Shown here piece after piece: positions 53,301-61,864 of a stretch of 64,000 bases of DNA (the stretch's first letter is position 1; each line of letters opens with the position of its first letter). The translations under genes were made by a program, and so were the position numbers. The stretch is from Malania oleifera. Taxonomy: Eukaryota; Streptophyta; Magnoliopsida; Santalales; Ximeniaceae. Below the pieces are notes generated by a model. That model made no database searches, was not told where the DNA came from, and was given only the letters and a program-made list of their open reading frames with translations. The DNA is taken from NCBI RefSeq assembly GCF_029873635.1, contig NC_080426.1:51660093-51724092 (forward strand), in the 5' to 3' direction.

Positions 53301-56300
53301 GGTGGTGAATATTTGTCTATTGAGTTTCAAGCATTTTTGGCTTCTAAAGGTATTATTCATCAACGTTCATGTCCCGCTACTCCCAAATAGAATGGAGTAG
53401 CCGAACGCAAAAATCGTCATCTCCTAGATGTGGTACGTCCTCTCTTGCTGGAATCCTCTGTTCCATCCTTGTTCTGGGCTGAGGCTCTGAAAACTTCTAC
53501 TTACTTGATTAATTGTTTACCTTCTCAAGTCCTACTCATAGAGTCTCCCTATTTTCGCTATTTGCTAAGCAACCTAGTTACAATAACCTCCGTACCTTTG
53601 GTTGTGTATGTTTTGTTCATTTACTTCCTCATGGGTGACATAAATTAACTGCTTAATCTGTTCGATGTGCATTCTTGGGATATAATGTGTGTCAAAAGGG
53701 ATTTGTTTGCTATGACCCTACATTACATCGTACATGCATTTCTAGGAATGTTATTTTCTTTGAAAATCAACATTTCTTTCTTGTGTTCTCTGTACCCTCC
53801 TCTTCTACTGTGATTCTCCCCTCCTTTGAGTAGCAATTTTCGGATCCACATCAAGTTAGTTCTCGTTTTAAATTAGGTATTGTGTATACCCAATGCACCC
53901 GTCCGCAGTCTCTTCTGATGGCTCATCCGATATCTGATCCTACCATGCTCCAGATTCAGTCAGTTGTAGCACCTCCAGAGCCTTTGGTACGTCGCTCTCC
54001 TGGAGTGTTTGTACCCCCGAATAGGTATGGGTTTCCCTCTTCCAGTTTTGGTAATTTTGTTTTAGCTCTTACTGTTGCATTGTCCAATTTAGATATTCCC
54101 ATATCCTACTCACACATTGGCAAGCATTATTGTTGGCAACAAGCTATGCAGGAGGAAATTGCTGCTTTAGAGGCCAATCACACTAGGGACATTGAGCCTT
54201 GTCCTCCCACCATTGTTCCTGTGGGTTGTAAATGGGTTTAGTCAGGGTCCGATCTGATGGAAGTTTGGATCGTTACAAAGCTCGCCTTGTTGCACTTGAG
54301 AATAATCAGGAATATGGTGTCAATTATGAAGAGACCTTTGCTCCTGTGGCTAAGATGACTACTATTCGTACAATTCTGGCTATTGCTGCTTTCAGTGATT
54401 GGCCACTACATCAAATGGATGTCAAGAATGCTTTTCTTCACGGGGATTTTAAAAGAGTGTATTTATATGAAGCCACCCCCGAGCTTGTTTCCCTCTCTGA
54501 CTTCACTTGTGTGTAAGCTTCGTCGTTCTCTTTATGGTCTCAAACAAGCTTTGAAGGCCTGGTTTGATAGATTTCGAAACTCTTTATTTCAATTTTCATT
54601 CAAGTGGAGCAAGTATGACACTTCATTGTTTCTTCGGAAATCAGACATGGGTATTGTTGTTCTTTTGGTTTATGTTGATGATATTGTGATTACTGGTTCC
54701 AATTTTGCTTTACTTGCTTAGCTCAAGACTCATATCTCAGAGTCCTTTCATATGAAAGATCTTGGGTCTCTCACATATTTTCTTGGTCTTGAGGTGAATC
54801 GTAGGACCTTTTGTATTTCACTCAATCAACATAAGTATGCTAGTGACTTGGTGGCTATAGCTGGTGATCAGCTAATTTTATTGCTTTTGACTTCCAAGCG
54901 CAGAAGGTGTCAAAGTAATATACAACGGAGAGTCCCAGGATTGAATTCACGGGGACAATGGGAAATATGTAAGCATTAACGTTTCAATTGTGACCCAAGA
55001 AATCAATTTATTATTTATGGTGACAAGGATTCCTAAAACGAATAATTTACTAACGGGTTGAAACAAAAATTAGGAAAACGAACGATAAAAATAGTGAGGT
55101 TCATGCACAAATATGATTTGAAGATGGTGATGAATCTAAGGATCTAAAATTACCAATAACTAAATAACTAAAAGGGAACGCACAGAAATTAAATTGCAAT
55201 TAAAAGAAATAATTAATTAAATACTTGAGACACAAGTTTTGCCCGTTTCCAATTTGTTAATGGATATTCTCTAAGTTCCTATTCTCTCAATCACTTACCC
55301 ATTCTTGGAGAGCATGACCGGATAATATAACATTCAAGCCCGAAATTTCAGTATAATCCAAATTACTTAACAAATTGTATAATAAATTCAACAATACTAG
55401 TTCAAGCATCAGTTGTGCCTTCACGTCTACAACTAATCAAAACCCAAAACAGAAAATTTGCAGGGAACTATTAAAATCCTGTTACCAGTTCAAGCATCAA
55501 TTGTGCCTTCATGTCTACAATTGATCAAAACTCAGAACAGAGCATTTTAATATTTTCTAAATATAAAGAGTAATACAATCCATTAAGTTAAACATTTTAA
55601 GTTCCAGGGAACAGGAGAAAATCCAACCCAAAACATCCACGGGTTACTCCTTGAATCTCAAGATAAACTCTCGCCTAACATGTTTGCATTCCGAAATTTT
55701 CGGACAAAATTAAAATAACAATAAATCATTGCAAACAATAAAAATAAATGATAATAAAAGTAAAGGAATAAAGACAAAAGAAGAGAGGAGGAGAAGAAGA
55801 AAGGAAAAAGATGAAAAATGGGAGAAATCCTTGTGTGGCGGAATGGAGGGTCTCCAAATTTCCCTTAGGCGCATCCTCGTGATTCTTTCCTTGTGCACGG
55901 CTGTATGGCCTCTTCCTTCTAAACCTTATTCTATTCTTTTTATATCTCCCCCCCCCCCCCCCCCCCAAAAAAAAAAAGTAACCTAAAGCCCCCTTTTTGC
56001 CTTTTGCTTTTTGCTTCATTTACTTTACTACCCCTCGTTTTGCATTTCGTTTACATGTTCTTCTCCAAAAGCCCTCTTTTAATTCTTGCATGGCCATTTA
56101 ATTTTATGGATTTAAATTTGCATGGCCTTATACTTGTTGCCTTTCAATTGCCCTTTTTTTCGTTTCTCCTTTAATTCCTGAAAATACCTTGTAATAATTA
56201 AACACAAGTGTTCATTAATTTACGGGCAAAAATAGGATAATAAAATCCTAATGTTATAAATTGAGCTCCATTAAAATAATGTGCATAACTTGGGCATTTA

Positions 56301-59300
56301 ATCCAATTTGCAATAACCAATAGACACATTTAAACACCTAATTATGCAATATTTGACACTTAATCAGCCGGCCTTCAGGAGGGTACTTTTGTTGATACTC
56401 CCATGGAATTAAATGTCAAGCTTCGCAAAGAGGAGGGTGACTTACTTGCTGATCCTAGTTTATACCGGAAGTTGGTGGGTAGTCTTGTCTATCTCACCAT
56501 TACTAGACCGGACATTTCTTTTGCTGTACAGCAAGTCAGTCAGTTTCTTCAGACTTCTCGTCATCTTCATTTGGCTACTGTCCGTAGGATCATACGCTAT
56601 GTTCAAGGCACTTCTGCCTGTGGTTTATTCTTCCCTGCAGGCAATTCTACTCGCCTTGCTGCTTATAGTGATGCTGATTGGGCTGGTTGTGCGGATACAC
56701 GTCGCTTCATCATTGATTGGTGTGTGTTCTTAGGTGATGCATTGATCTCTTGGAAGAGTAAGAAGCAAGACAGAGTTTCTAAGTCATCGATGGAATCTGA
56801 ATACTAGGCGATGTCTCTTGCTTGTTCTGAAATTATTTGGCTTCGAGGTTTGCTTGCTGAGCTAGATTTTTCTGAGACTGATCCTACACCTCTACATGCC
56901 AATAATACGAGTGCTATCCAGATCACGGCCAATCCCCTCTATCATGAGTGCACGAAGCATATTGAAGTCAATTGTCACTCTATCCATGAAGCATTTGAAG
57001 CTCGTGTCATCACTCTTCCACATATTTCTACTGAATTACAAATTGCTGATATCTTCACTAGGGCTCTCACTCGTCATCAACATTGCTTCCTAAGTAGCAA
57101 ATTGATGCTTGTTGATCAACCCACATCAATTTGAGGTGGGCTGTCAATGGAACAGCAAACAGCAAAAGATTTCTTTCCTTATTTCAGCCAACAATTATTT
57201 TCTTATTTCTCCATTCATTATTTTGTATAGTTAGCATATATTTAGTTTACATGTATAAGACTTGACAGATTATGGTTTACATGTATAGGGCTAGAATCAT
57301 GCTAGAACTTATTTACTTTCCATGTATAGCATTCTTGTAAAGTCTATATATAATATATAGAACTCAAGGCCAAACCATTCGACCATTCACACAATACTTT
57401 GACACCCTAGCCCCAACAACTCTTTATTTATTTATGTTAAACTTTGTCTTGACTGCTTTGCTTGTCTTATTTCCATCACATTCACAAAGTCCCAACAATT
57501 ATACTTATTATTATTTAGTATATTGTTTACTCATTTTTAATTTTTTTGTTGAGTAGTGTGTGTCTTATTCTTATTTCCCCTTCCCCCCCCCCCCTCTCTC
57601 TCTCTCTCTCATGATTCATGAGTTGCAAAGCTACAGTCATCAGGCCATCACAAAGCTAGTTATTGTGCTGGGGAGTGAAAATCAAGCTAGTTATTGTGCT
57701 GGGAAGTGAAAATCAAAATTTGCCAGAGCATGCAGAAGATGCTGATGAATACCAAAGTAGCAAACTTATTGCTATAAATACACTTGTTCTCTTTTTTGCT
57801 AATCTTTTTCTTTTCTAAGTCTCCAAAAAAATCAGATCTGGGAGAAAATCCCTGTTCTTTTTGGTTTACTGGGTTTGTCCTGGTTTCCTGGGTTTTTTTG
57901 ACCTAGTCCTAAATTTGATAAGAACTGGGGCTAGATAGGAAACTGGGTCATGGTTTAACCAATTCAACTGGCCAGTCTGGTCCGGTTTTGAAAACACATC
58001 TTACATATCCTCAATGACATATGTATGGCTACAGTATACTCTCTCACTCTCTCTCTCTCTTAAAAAAAACAAGTATAACACGTCCTTAGGTGCTTGTAGC
58101 CTTTCTTTAAATCAATAAAAAACTATATGCAAGTCCCATGTCTTTTACTTTTTATTTTTATTTTTATTTTATTTTATATATATACTTTTTGAACTTCTCC
58201 ATTAGTTTTTAATAGATATATAGCCTTTGTGGTTGATCTCCCAAAAACAAAACCAAATCGATTTGTTGAAATCCTCATTTTGAGCAAAAATCTTTCTTCA
58301 ATTACCCTTTCCCAAAGTTCCATTGTATTAGTATGACATATAAGTTCAATTTCGAATGGTTATTTATTTGAATATATTCCTTATTTTTGTATATGGGTAT
58401 GTAAGTGCTTTATTTTTTTTTCTCTCTCCATTTATTTAGCATTGCTTAGTCCTTGAAATTTTGTTGAATAAACCATTTAACCATATTACTTTATAAACTT
58501 CAAAGCATTTCCTACCCTTAATTGGGTTGCTATTCAGTCCTACAAATTTTTTTATTAGCCCTAAGCCTTGAAATTTTGTTAAGCCAATCACCCATGTTAT
58601 TTTGTTATCTCCTAAACATTTCCAAACTTTAATTGGGACTGTCCTACGAGTTTTCTAGTTTCAAATTCTTTGATGCATGCTTAACTCATTCACTTTAATT
58701 TTGTAGATAAATCTCAAATCTTTAGCCTTTTTCTTGTCAATTCCAAGTTTAAGACTTCTAGTTGGTTTTCATTAAATAGCTTATTAAAATAAATTCGCTT
58801 TCTTTTACATCTTCTTCTTTAACTAAACATAATCATATTTATTCTTTTTATTTTTGATGTTACCCATGTATGCACTCTTTCTTTCTCTAGCCTTAGTAAG
58901 TATAAATGGGTATTTTCCTTCATTTTTATTACCTAGTTATGTATATATAATTATATGCTTTTAGTTTCTTTAGCTACTTTTTTTCCCACGTGTACTATTG
59001 TCCCTTTATACTTTTAAGAGTTTTTCATATTTTTACATTGTCGTCAAGAGTTGCATTCTTTTAGTTTTATTGTTTTTTGACATCATGTTCCCGCCACCAA
59101 ATCTCTTTACTAGTCATGCATCTTCCTCTATATGCTTTTAGTTTCTTTAGCTACTTTTTTTCCCACATCTACTATTGTCCCTTTATACTTTTAAGAGTTT
59201 TTCATATTTTTACATTGTCGTCAAGAGTCGCATTCTTTTAGTTTTATTGTTTTTTGACATCATGATCCCGCCACCAAATCTCTTTACTAGTCATGCATCT

Positions 59301-61300
59301 TCCTCTAGGTTCACCTAAAAGCTCTTTTACTATATGTCTAATAGAACTAGCCATTCTTCCTATTGGTGTTTGTGTCTATGTTATCTACTGTTATCCAATT
59401 GTTTTTTTATATTATTTTGTCGTTAAATTTTACTATATTTTCTCCCTTTAGGCCTCTTAGTTCTCTTAAGTTTTGATCTATGTACGCTTTGTATTTTATT
59501 TTTTAACGCACATATATAATACTAACACTCTATGTTCTATGGTTGAGCTTATAAAACTTTACTTGATAATGATGTATCTACCGTAGGAAAAATCTATTTG
59601 ACTATTATTTTGTCCAGCATTGAGGGTGATTAAGTGTTTTGTCTTCTTAAAGCATGTATTTCATTGTTATAAGATCGTAGATCATACTCATTTTATTTTT
59701 GTCTCCATGTTGATGCCCTCTGTGTTTCATATCTTAAATTCATAATCTTTATTATCCTTTCTTATGTGACATTTAAATTTGCTCCTATGAATTTTTTTTC
59801 CTTTCCCAATATCCCTTGTTATAATATTCTCTACATCTTCCTAAAATTGCCCTTTAAGGGTTTTTGCTAAGCCTCCTTGAGGAGTATAAGCACTTGTGAC
59901 ATTTATTATCTCTTGTCCTAAGACCGCCGTGCTTTCTATGATGCTATTACCTGTTCTTTTAACATCTACAATACTATTTTAGGTATTTTTCTCTAATCAT
60001 GCCTATTCCATTCTTATGTTTTTTGTTTCCTCGTATACCAGAGTCTAAATCTTGACTTTTCAATTTTTCCAAAATTTGTGTCAACTATCTCCATACTTTT
60101 ACGAGTAAGGGTTCATATGTTCCAAGTTGCTATCTTAACCTTAGTCTCATCAGCTAGCTTCTAAAATGCTGCGGGAACCCTTGCATATTTTGCACTATAC
60201 CTTAGCAGCAGCATGTGGTGTCACCTTAGGGAGGCCACCTAGTCCTCCACCCTTGCTTATTTTTCGCTAAACCTGCATGGTGAAAGTGCAATGCGTTGGT
60301 AGCAAATAATCCTTGAGGAACCATATTGTAGAGATTTGCGAGTTTTATATTGTGTGTCACCTACATGATGCAATCTTTCTTGTTTATCTGAGCTTGGATT
60401 GACTCTGTGGAAAGAGTCAAGATGCTAAGTAGAGCAGAGGCAGAGTTGGAGAGATTTTATCATGTACTTATGGATTTTGTGGTATAATAAGTGAAATTCA
60501 AGATTTAAGTGATATAATAATACATGCTTGAGCATTATTTAGAATTTCAGGATCTCAGTAATTTAAACATTTGAAGATTATTTCAAGATCTATGTGAGTG
60601 AAAATTTCCAAATGTAAGGATTATTACCACTGTGCAGTTGATTTTACGTGCTTTAGTTTGAGGCCTGTGCTTATGTACTGTTATTATTATTCTTTTTTAT
60701 GAGCTTTACATTACTATTGTTGTGTTTGATTGTTTTTTTTGGGTGTGGTTGGGGGGGGGGGGGGGGTTGGAACTGGGGAGTGGAAGTGATAATTAGAATG
60801 GACATGTGAAGTGGGAGATACGAAAGTCCCATGGGCATATATAAGAACATGGATGTATGAACACACACACATATACTATGTGCATATGCATGCATGCTGG
60901 ATAATGGGGCAAAAGTGTGAATAATAAGCACTGGTGGCAATGACAGTACAATTTATGGTATTGCCTATATACATGTTTCCTTCATATTTTCCTTCAAATT
61001 AATTTGTATAGGATAATAAATTACAAATTTTCAAGATGGTGTCTTTTAGTACTGCTCTGTCGACTGTATTTTTTTGACTGCTTTAGAAATTGCATTTTTT
61101 CCAAAAAAAGGGAAAAAAAAAACTTGGCTGGCTCTCAGTCTGATAAATAATTTTGATTTGGAAATGTTTTCTAGATGCTTCCAGATCTGAGATGTTCTAC
61201 ATCAAACACTCGCGTAGTTCTTCGTCCTGGACCAATGTGCCCTCGAGAATGTTCCCAGTATAAAGGGACACTGGATGTCTTCTATAAAGTCATACGCCAG
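38042..61300 (+). CDS. MTM1: Mitochondrial carrier of MTM1/SLC25A39 type, first three coding exons, partial
   Basis: Exons 38042-38305 (88 codons), 47877-47951 (25) and 61175-61300 (42) join in phase 0 without a break, giving 155 residues. Exon 1 has an N-terminal SWMGAAAS, a Ser-rich loop, then [20 protein letters not shown] and LVNPLDVAK. Exon 2 continues [20 protein letters not shown], so the carrier signature PLDVAKTR is split by intron 1. Exon 3 gives [20 protein letters not shown] and [17 protein letters not shown]. This matches plant MTM1, an inner-membrane carrier linked to manganese-SOD activation and, in the human homologue, mitochondrial glutathione import. One of three carrier repeats is present; the rest must lie right of 64000. 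All splice sites are GT-AG. The 5' Leu-initiated extension at 38021 is ignored. Introns are 9,571 and 13,223 nt. Confidence 0.9.
38640..39060 (-). pseudogene. L1-type LINE 3'-end fragment in carrier intron 1
   Basis: Minus-strand reading gives decayed zf-RVT/C-terminal sequence of an L1 ORF2 (an [17 protein letters not shown] block, then [10 protein letters not shown]) running into an A/T-rich tail near 38640-38690. There is no intact frame. Boundaries are approximate. Confidence 0.45.
39180..43880 (+). mobile_element. L1-type LINE in carrier intron 1, split by a solo LTR
   Basis: The ORF2 reverse transcriptase begins at 39180-39614 ([20 protein letters not shown], then ITLVPKK) and runs to a LDFEKAY-like block near 39790-39806. 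It is then interrupted by a 2,087-bp Sirevirus-family solo LTR and resumes at 41894 with [17 protein letters not shown]. Further on are a changed active-site block [11 protein letters not shown] near 42187-42220 (FADDT in relatives), [20 protein letters not shown] near 42490-42550, and a zinc-binding [18 protein letters not shown] near 43335-43390. It ends near 43870 in a short A-rich tail. It is 5'-truncated and full of stops and shifts, hence inactive. Confidence 0.85.
39807..41893 (-). repeat. Solo LTR of the Sirevirus family inside the LINE
   Basis: The 2,087-bp unit is flanked by the 5-bp duplication CTTAT (39802-39806 and 41894-41898). Its right end GTCAACA equals that of the 3' LTR at 12118-12124; its left half shares GGTTCGGCCAA and CATCCCCGCCTC with the 5' LTR at 17571-17602. 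The first base pair is TC rather than TG. The right half holds many CGGTCGACC/CGGTCGCC-type motifs (41190-41545). Formation by recombination between the two LTRs of a full element is the usual route. Confidence 0.85.
43890..44690. other. Intronic AT-rich DNA with poly-G runs
   Basis: No gene was found. It includes G runs at about 44389-44400 and 44480-44492 and an A run at 44643-44659. The start (GGGTTTGTTTGGATTAAGG near 43912) resembles MITE ends, but no partner end was found. Confidence 0.4.
44700..45600 (-). pseudogene. 5' internal fragment of an LTR retrotransposon with primer-binding site
   Basis: GCTCTGATACCA at 45589-45600 is the reverse complement of the initiator-tRNA-Met binding site TGGTATCAGAGC, eight bases inside the LTR at 45609-45916. 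Downstream on the minus strand are partly overlapping open frames (44932-45387, 45177-45521) without a domain that I recognise; they may be decayed leader or gag. The pol part is absent. Confidence 0.5.
45609..45916 (-). repeat. 5' LTR (308 bp) of the retrotransposon fragment
   Basis: On the minus strand it starts TGTTGGGTCCC and ends CTATAACA, with a TATAAATAGGGAG promoter box near 45788-45800. The primer-binding site follows on its inner side. No second LTR was found nearby. Confidence 0.7.
46301..46363. repeat. Two-copy 32-bp tandem repeat
   Basis: ATGTGTATTTGTTTTATTGA and the following 12 bases are repeated head to tail at 46301 and 46333. Confidence 0.8.
46385..46770 (-). pseudogene. 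Copia RT end / RNase H fragment
   Basis: Minus-strand translation gives [40 protein letters not shown] and RVFKYLR (46570-46770), then after a T-rich gap [20 protein letters not shown] and ATEF (46400-46530). These are the end of the RT and the start of RNase H in Copia elements of the [20 protein letters not shown] kind. Stops and shifts break it. Confidence 0.75.
46870..47295 (-). pseudogene. L1-type LINE C-terminal fragment
   Basis: Minus-strand reading shows a zinc-binding block [20 protein letters not shown] near 47225-47285 and the following [23 protein letters not shown] block (consensus WTIWKERN). This is the end of a plant L1 ORF2. Two frames are needed. Confidence 0.55.
47357..47413. 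repeat. (TATCTC)n/(CT)n microsatellite
   Basis: Repeated TATCTC units pass into pure CT. The open frame over this stretch is a composition artefact. Confidence 0.85.
47877..47951 (+). CDS. MTM1: Carrier exon 2
   Basis: A GTGCAG acceptor is followed by [20 protein letters not shown] and FNKNI, ending before GTATGT. It is 75 nt and lies in a non-repetitive island between LINE remnants. Confidence 0.9.
48268..50707 (+). mobile_element. L1-type LINE in carrier intron 2
   Basis: The ORF2 fragment shows [20 protein letters not shown] (about 48420-48480), [28 protein letters not shown] near 48750-48810, the active site [14 protein letters not shown] near 49162-49203, and a C-terminal zinc-binding part with [20 protein letters not shown] (about 50295-50355). 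Stops and shifts split it. It ends in a poly-A run at 50676-50690. A 16-base duplication with two mismatches, ACAGTAACTACACACA (48268-48283) versus ACAGTAGCAACACACA (50692-50707), probably marks the target site, giving an insertion of about 2.4 kb. Confidence 0.8.
50708..52239. other. Carrier intron 2 sequence, no gene recognised
   Basis: AT-rich, with a T run at 51811-51828. Nothing was supported beyond short accidental frames. Confidence 0.5.
52280..57134 (+). pseudogene. Copia gag-pol pseudogene
   Basis: Zinc knuckle [14 protein letters not shown] near 52295-52340; protease [16 protein letters not shown] near 52560; pre-integrase WHRRLGHPN near 52951-52980; integrase with [12 protein letters not shown] near 53127-53160, [21 protein letters not shown] and [13 protein letters not shown] near 53392-53430; RT with [21 protein letters not shown] near 54410-54450 and [12 protein letters not shown] near 54667-54702; then after the inserted [36 protein letters not shown], and RNase H with [14 protein letters not shown] and SSMESEY. 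Stops include TAG within PK-NGVAERK and after MESEY, plus shifts. Polyprotein function would be reverse transcription and integration. Confidence 0.88.
54865..56366 (-). repeat. Solo LTR of a Gypsy (Tat-like) family inside the Copia element
   Basis: A 1,502-bp unit begins TGATCAGC and ends TTAATCA, flanked by GCTGG (54860-54864) and GCCGG (56367-56371), a 5-bp duplication with one change. Removing it restores continuity of the host Copia reading between DLVAIAG and LQEGTF. On the minus strand it starts TGATTAAGTGTCAAATATTG, like the plus-strand LTR at 20471, so the two are related. It contains a C18A11-type homopolymer at about 55950-55977. Confidence 0.85.
57142..57404 (+). repeat. Copia 3' LTR (263 bp)
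   Basis: It runs from TGTCAATGG to ACTTTGACA, with inverted termini TGTCAA/TTGACA, directly after the purine tract. A TATATATAATATATAG box lies near 57342-57360. Confidence 0.7.
57405..58440. other. Intronic DNA with short repeats, no gene seen
   Basis: It includes a C run and (CT)n at about 57583-57610, a two-copy repeat of AGCTAGTTATTGTGCTGGG (57654 and 57685), and an AACTGGCCAGTCTGGTCCGG block near 57967-57986 related to the repeat at 5350-6245. Confidence 0.45.
58440..60390 (-). mobile_element. RTE-clade LINE copy, 5' part, highly decayed
   Basis: Nucleotide similarity, in the same order and orientation, follows the RTE copy at 22264-24120. Examples are CATTTCCAAACTTTAATTGG (58616) against 22370-22390, the endonuclease region with TTCCTAAAATTGCCC and GAGGAGTATAAGCACT (59840-59895), and the 5' segment with ATGCTGCGGGAACCCTTGCA (60166). 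No frame of useful length survives. It is divergent and contains an internal 177-bp tandem duplication. As with its relative, the 3' half is missing. Confidence 0.7.
58952..59305. repeat. Two-copy tandem duplication, 177-bp unit
   Basis: Copy 1 is 58952-59128 and copy 2 is 59129-59305, starting TATATGCTTTTAGTTTCTTT. They differ at only a few bases (such as CACGTGTAC versus CACATCTAC), so the duplication is younger than the RTE insertion that contains it. Confidence 0.9.
60391..61174. other. End of carrier intron 2, no gene seen
   Basis: It contains a G run of about 16 at 60751-60766 and purine-rich flanks. The last 40 bases before 61175 carry a pyrimidine-rich tract and the TTCTAG acceptor. 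Confidence 0.5.
61175..61300 (+). CDS. MTM1: Carrier exon 3
   Basis: A TTCTAG acceptor, then 42 codons from [10 protein letters not shown] to VFYKVIRQ, then GTTGGT. The [15 protein letters not shown] block is characteristic of MTM1/SLC25A39 carriers. Confidence 0.9.
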
Positions 61301-61864
61301 GTTGGTGGATTTATTATGTAGTAACTAATAAGCAGTTAGCCACTGCATCCTTCATTCTTACGGCAGTATTGATAGAAGATCTTGTGTGCTGGTATATGAT
61401 CTCAAAGTGAGAAGAAGGGCTTCTTTAACAGTGGCCTTTTGCAGTGGGGAATAAAATTTATTCGTATATTTAACTTACTAGTAAGTTTGTCATGAGCACA
61501 GAATTGCATGTATATAATATTGATAAATATATTATAATTTTAGTTTCTAGATTCTCCAATTTTATAAATAATATAATTATTAAGTAGTAGGAACAGAACC
61601 ATATTAAGATAATTTCTAATGTACATTTTTTTTAAACAAATTGATAATATATTATTGTGATTATGTTTATAAATTAAAATATCAATACTCAGGCTTATTT
61701 ATAGAGATGTCATGTAATGTATCCACATATCATAGTTTTTTCTCTTGTTAGTTTATTTTAATTTTACATTTATATAAACCACATGCTAAATTTTTAATAC
61801 ATGATGAAATAAAATATGGCGAGTTTTAGTAAAATACGCAAGAATAATTACCAAAAGATTTAAT
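61301..61864. other. Start of carrier intron 3, no gene seen
   Basis: AT-rich, following the GTTGGT donor. No further carrier exon was found up to 64000. Confidence 0.5.

Larger units (their letters stand above)
52240..57404 (+). mobile_element. Copia retrotransposon, 5'-truncated, split by a solo LTR
   Basis: Domain order along the plus strand: gag zinc knuckle, protease, integrase, RT, [solo LTR 54865-56366], RT end and RNase H, purine tract TTGAGGTGGGC, and a 3' LTR at 57142-57404. The 5' LTR and most of gag are missing. Numerous stops show it is inactive. It lies in carrier intron 2. Confidence 0.85.

Noticed and set aside
60671..60940. 89-residue minus-strand frame across the poly-G run
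   Set aside because: Low-complexity Pro/His/Asn stretch produced by the homopolymer; no homology.
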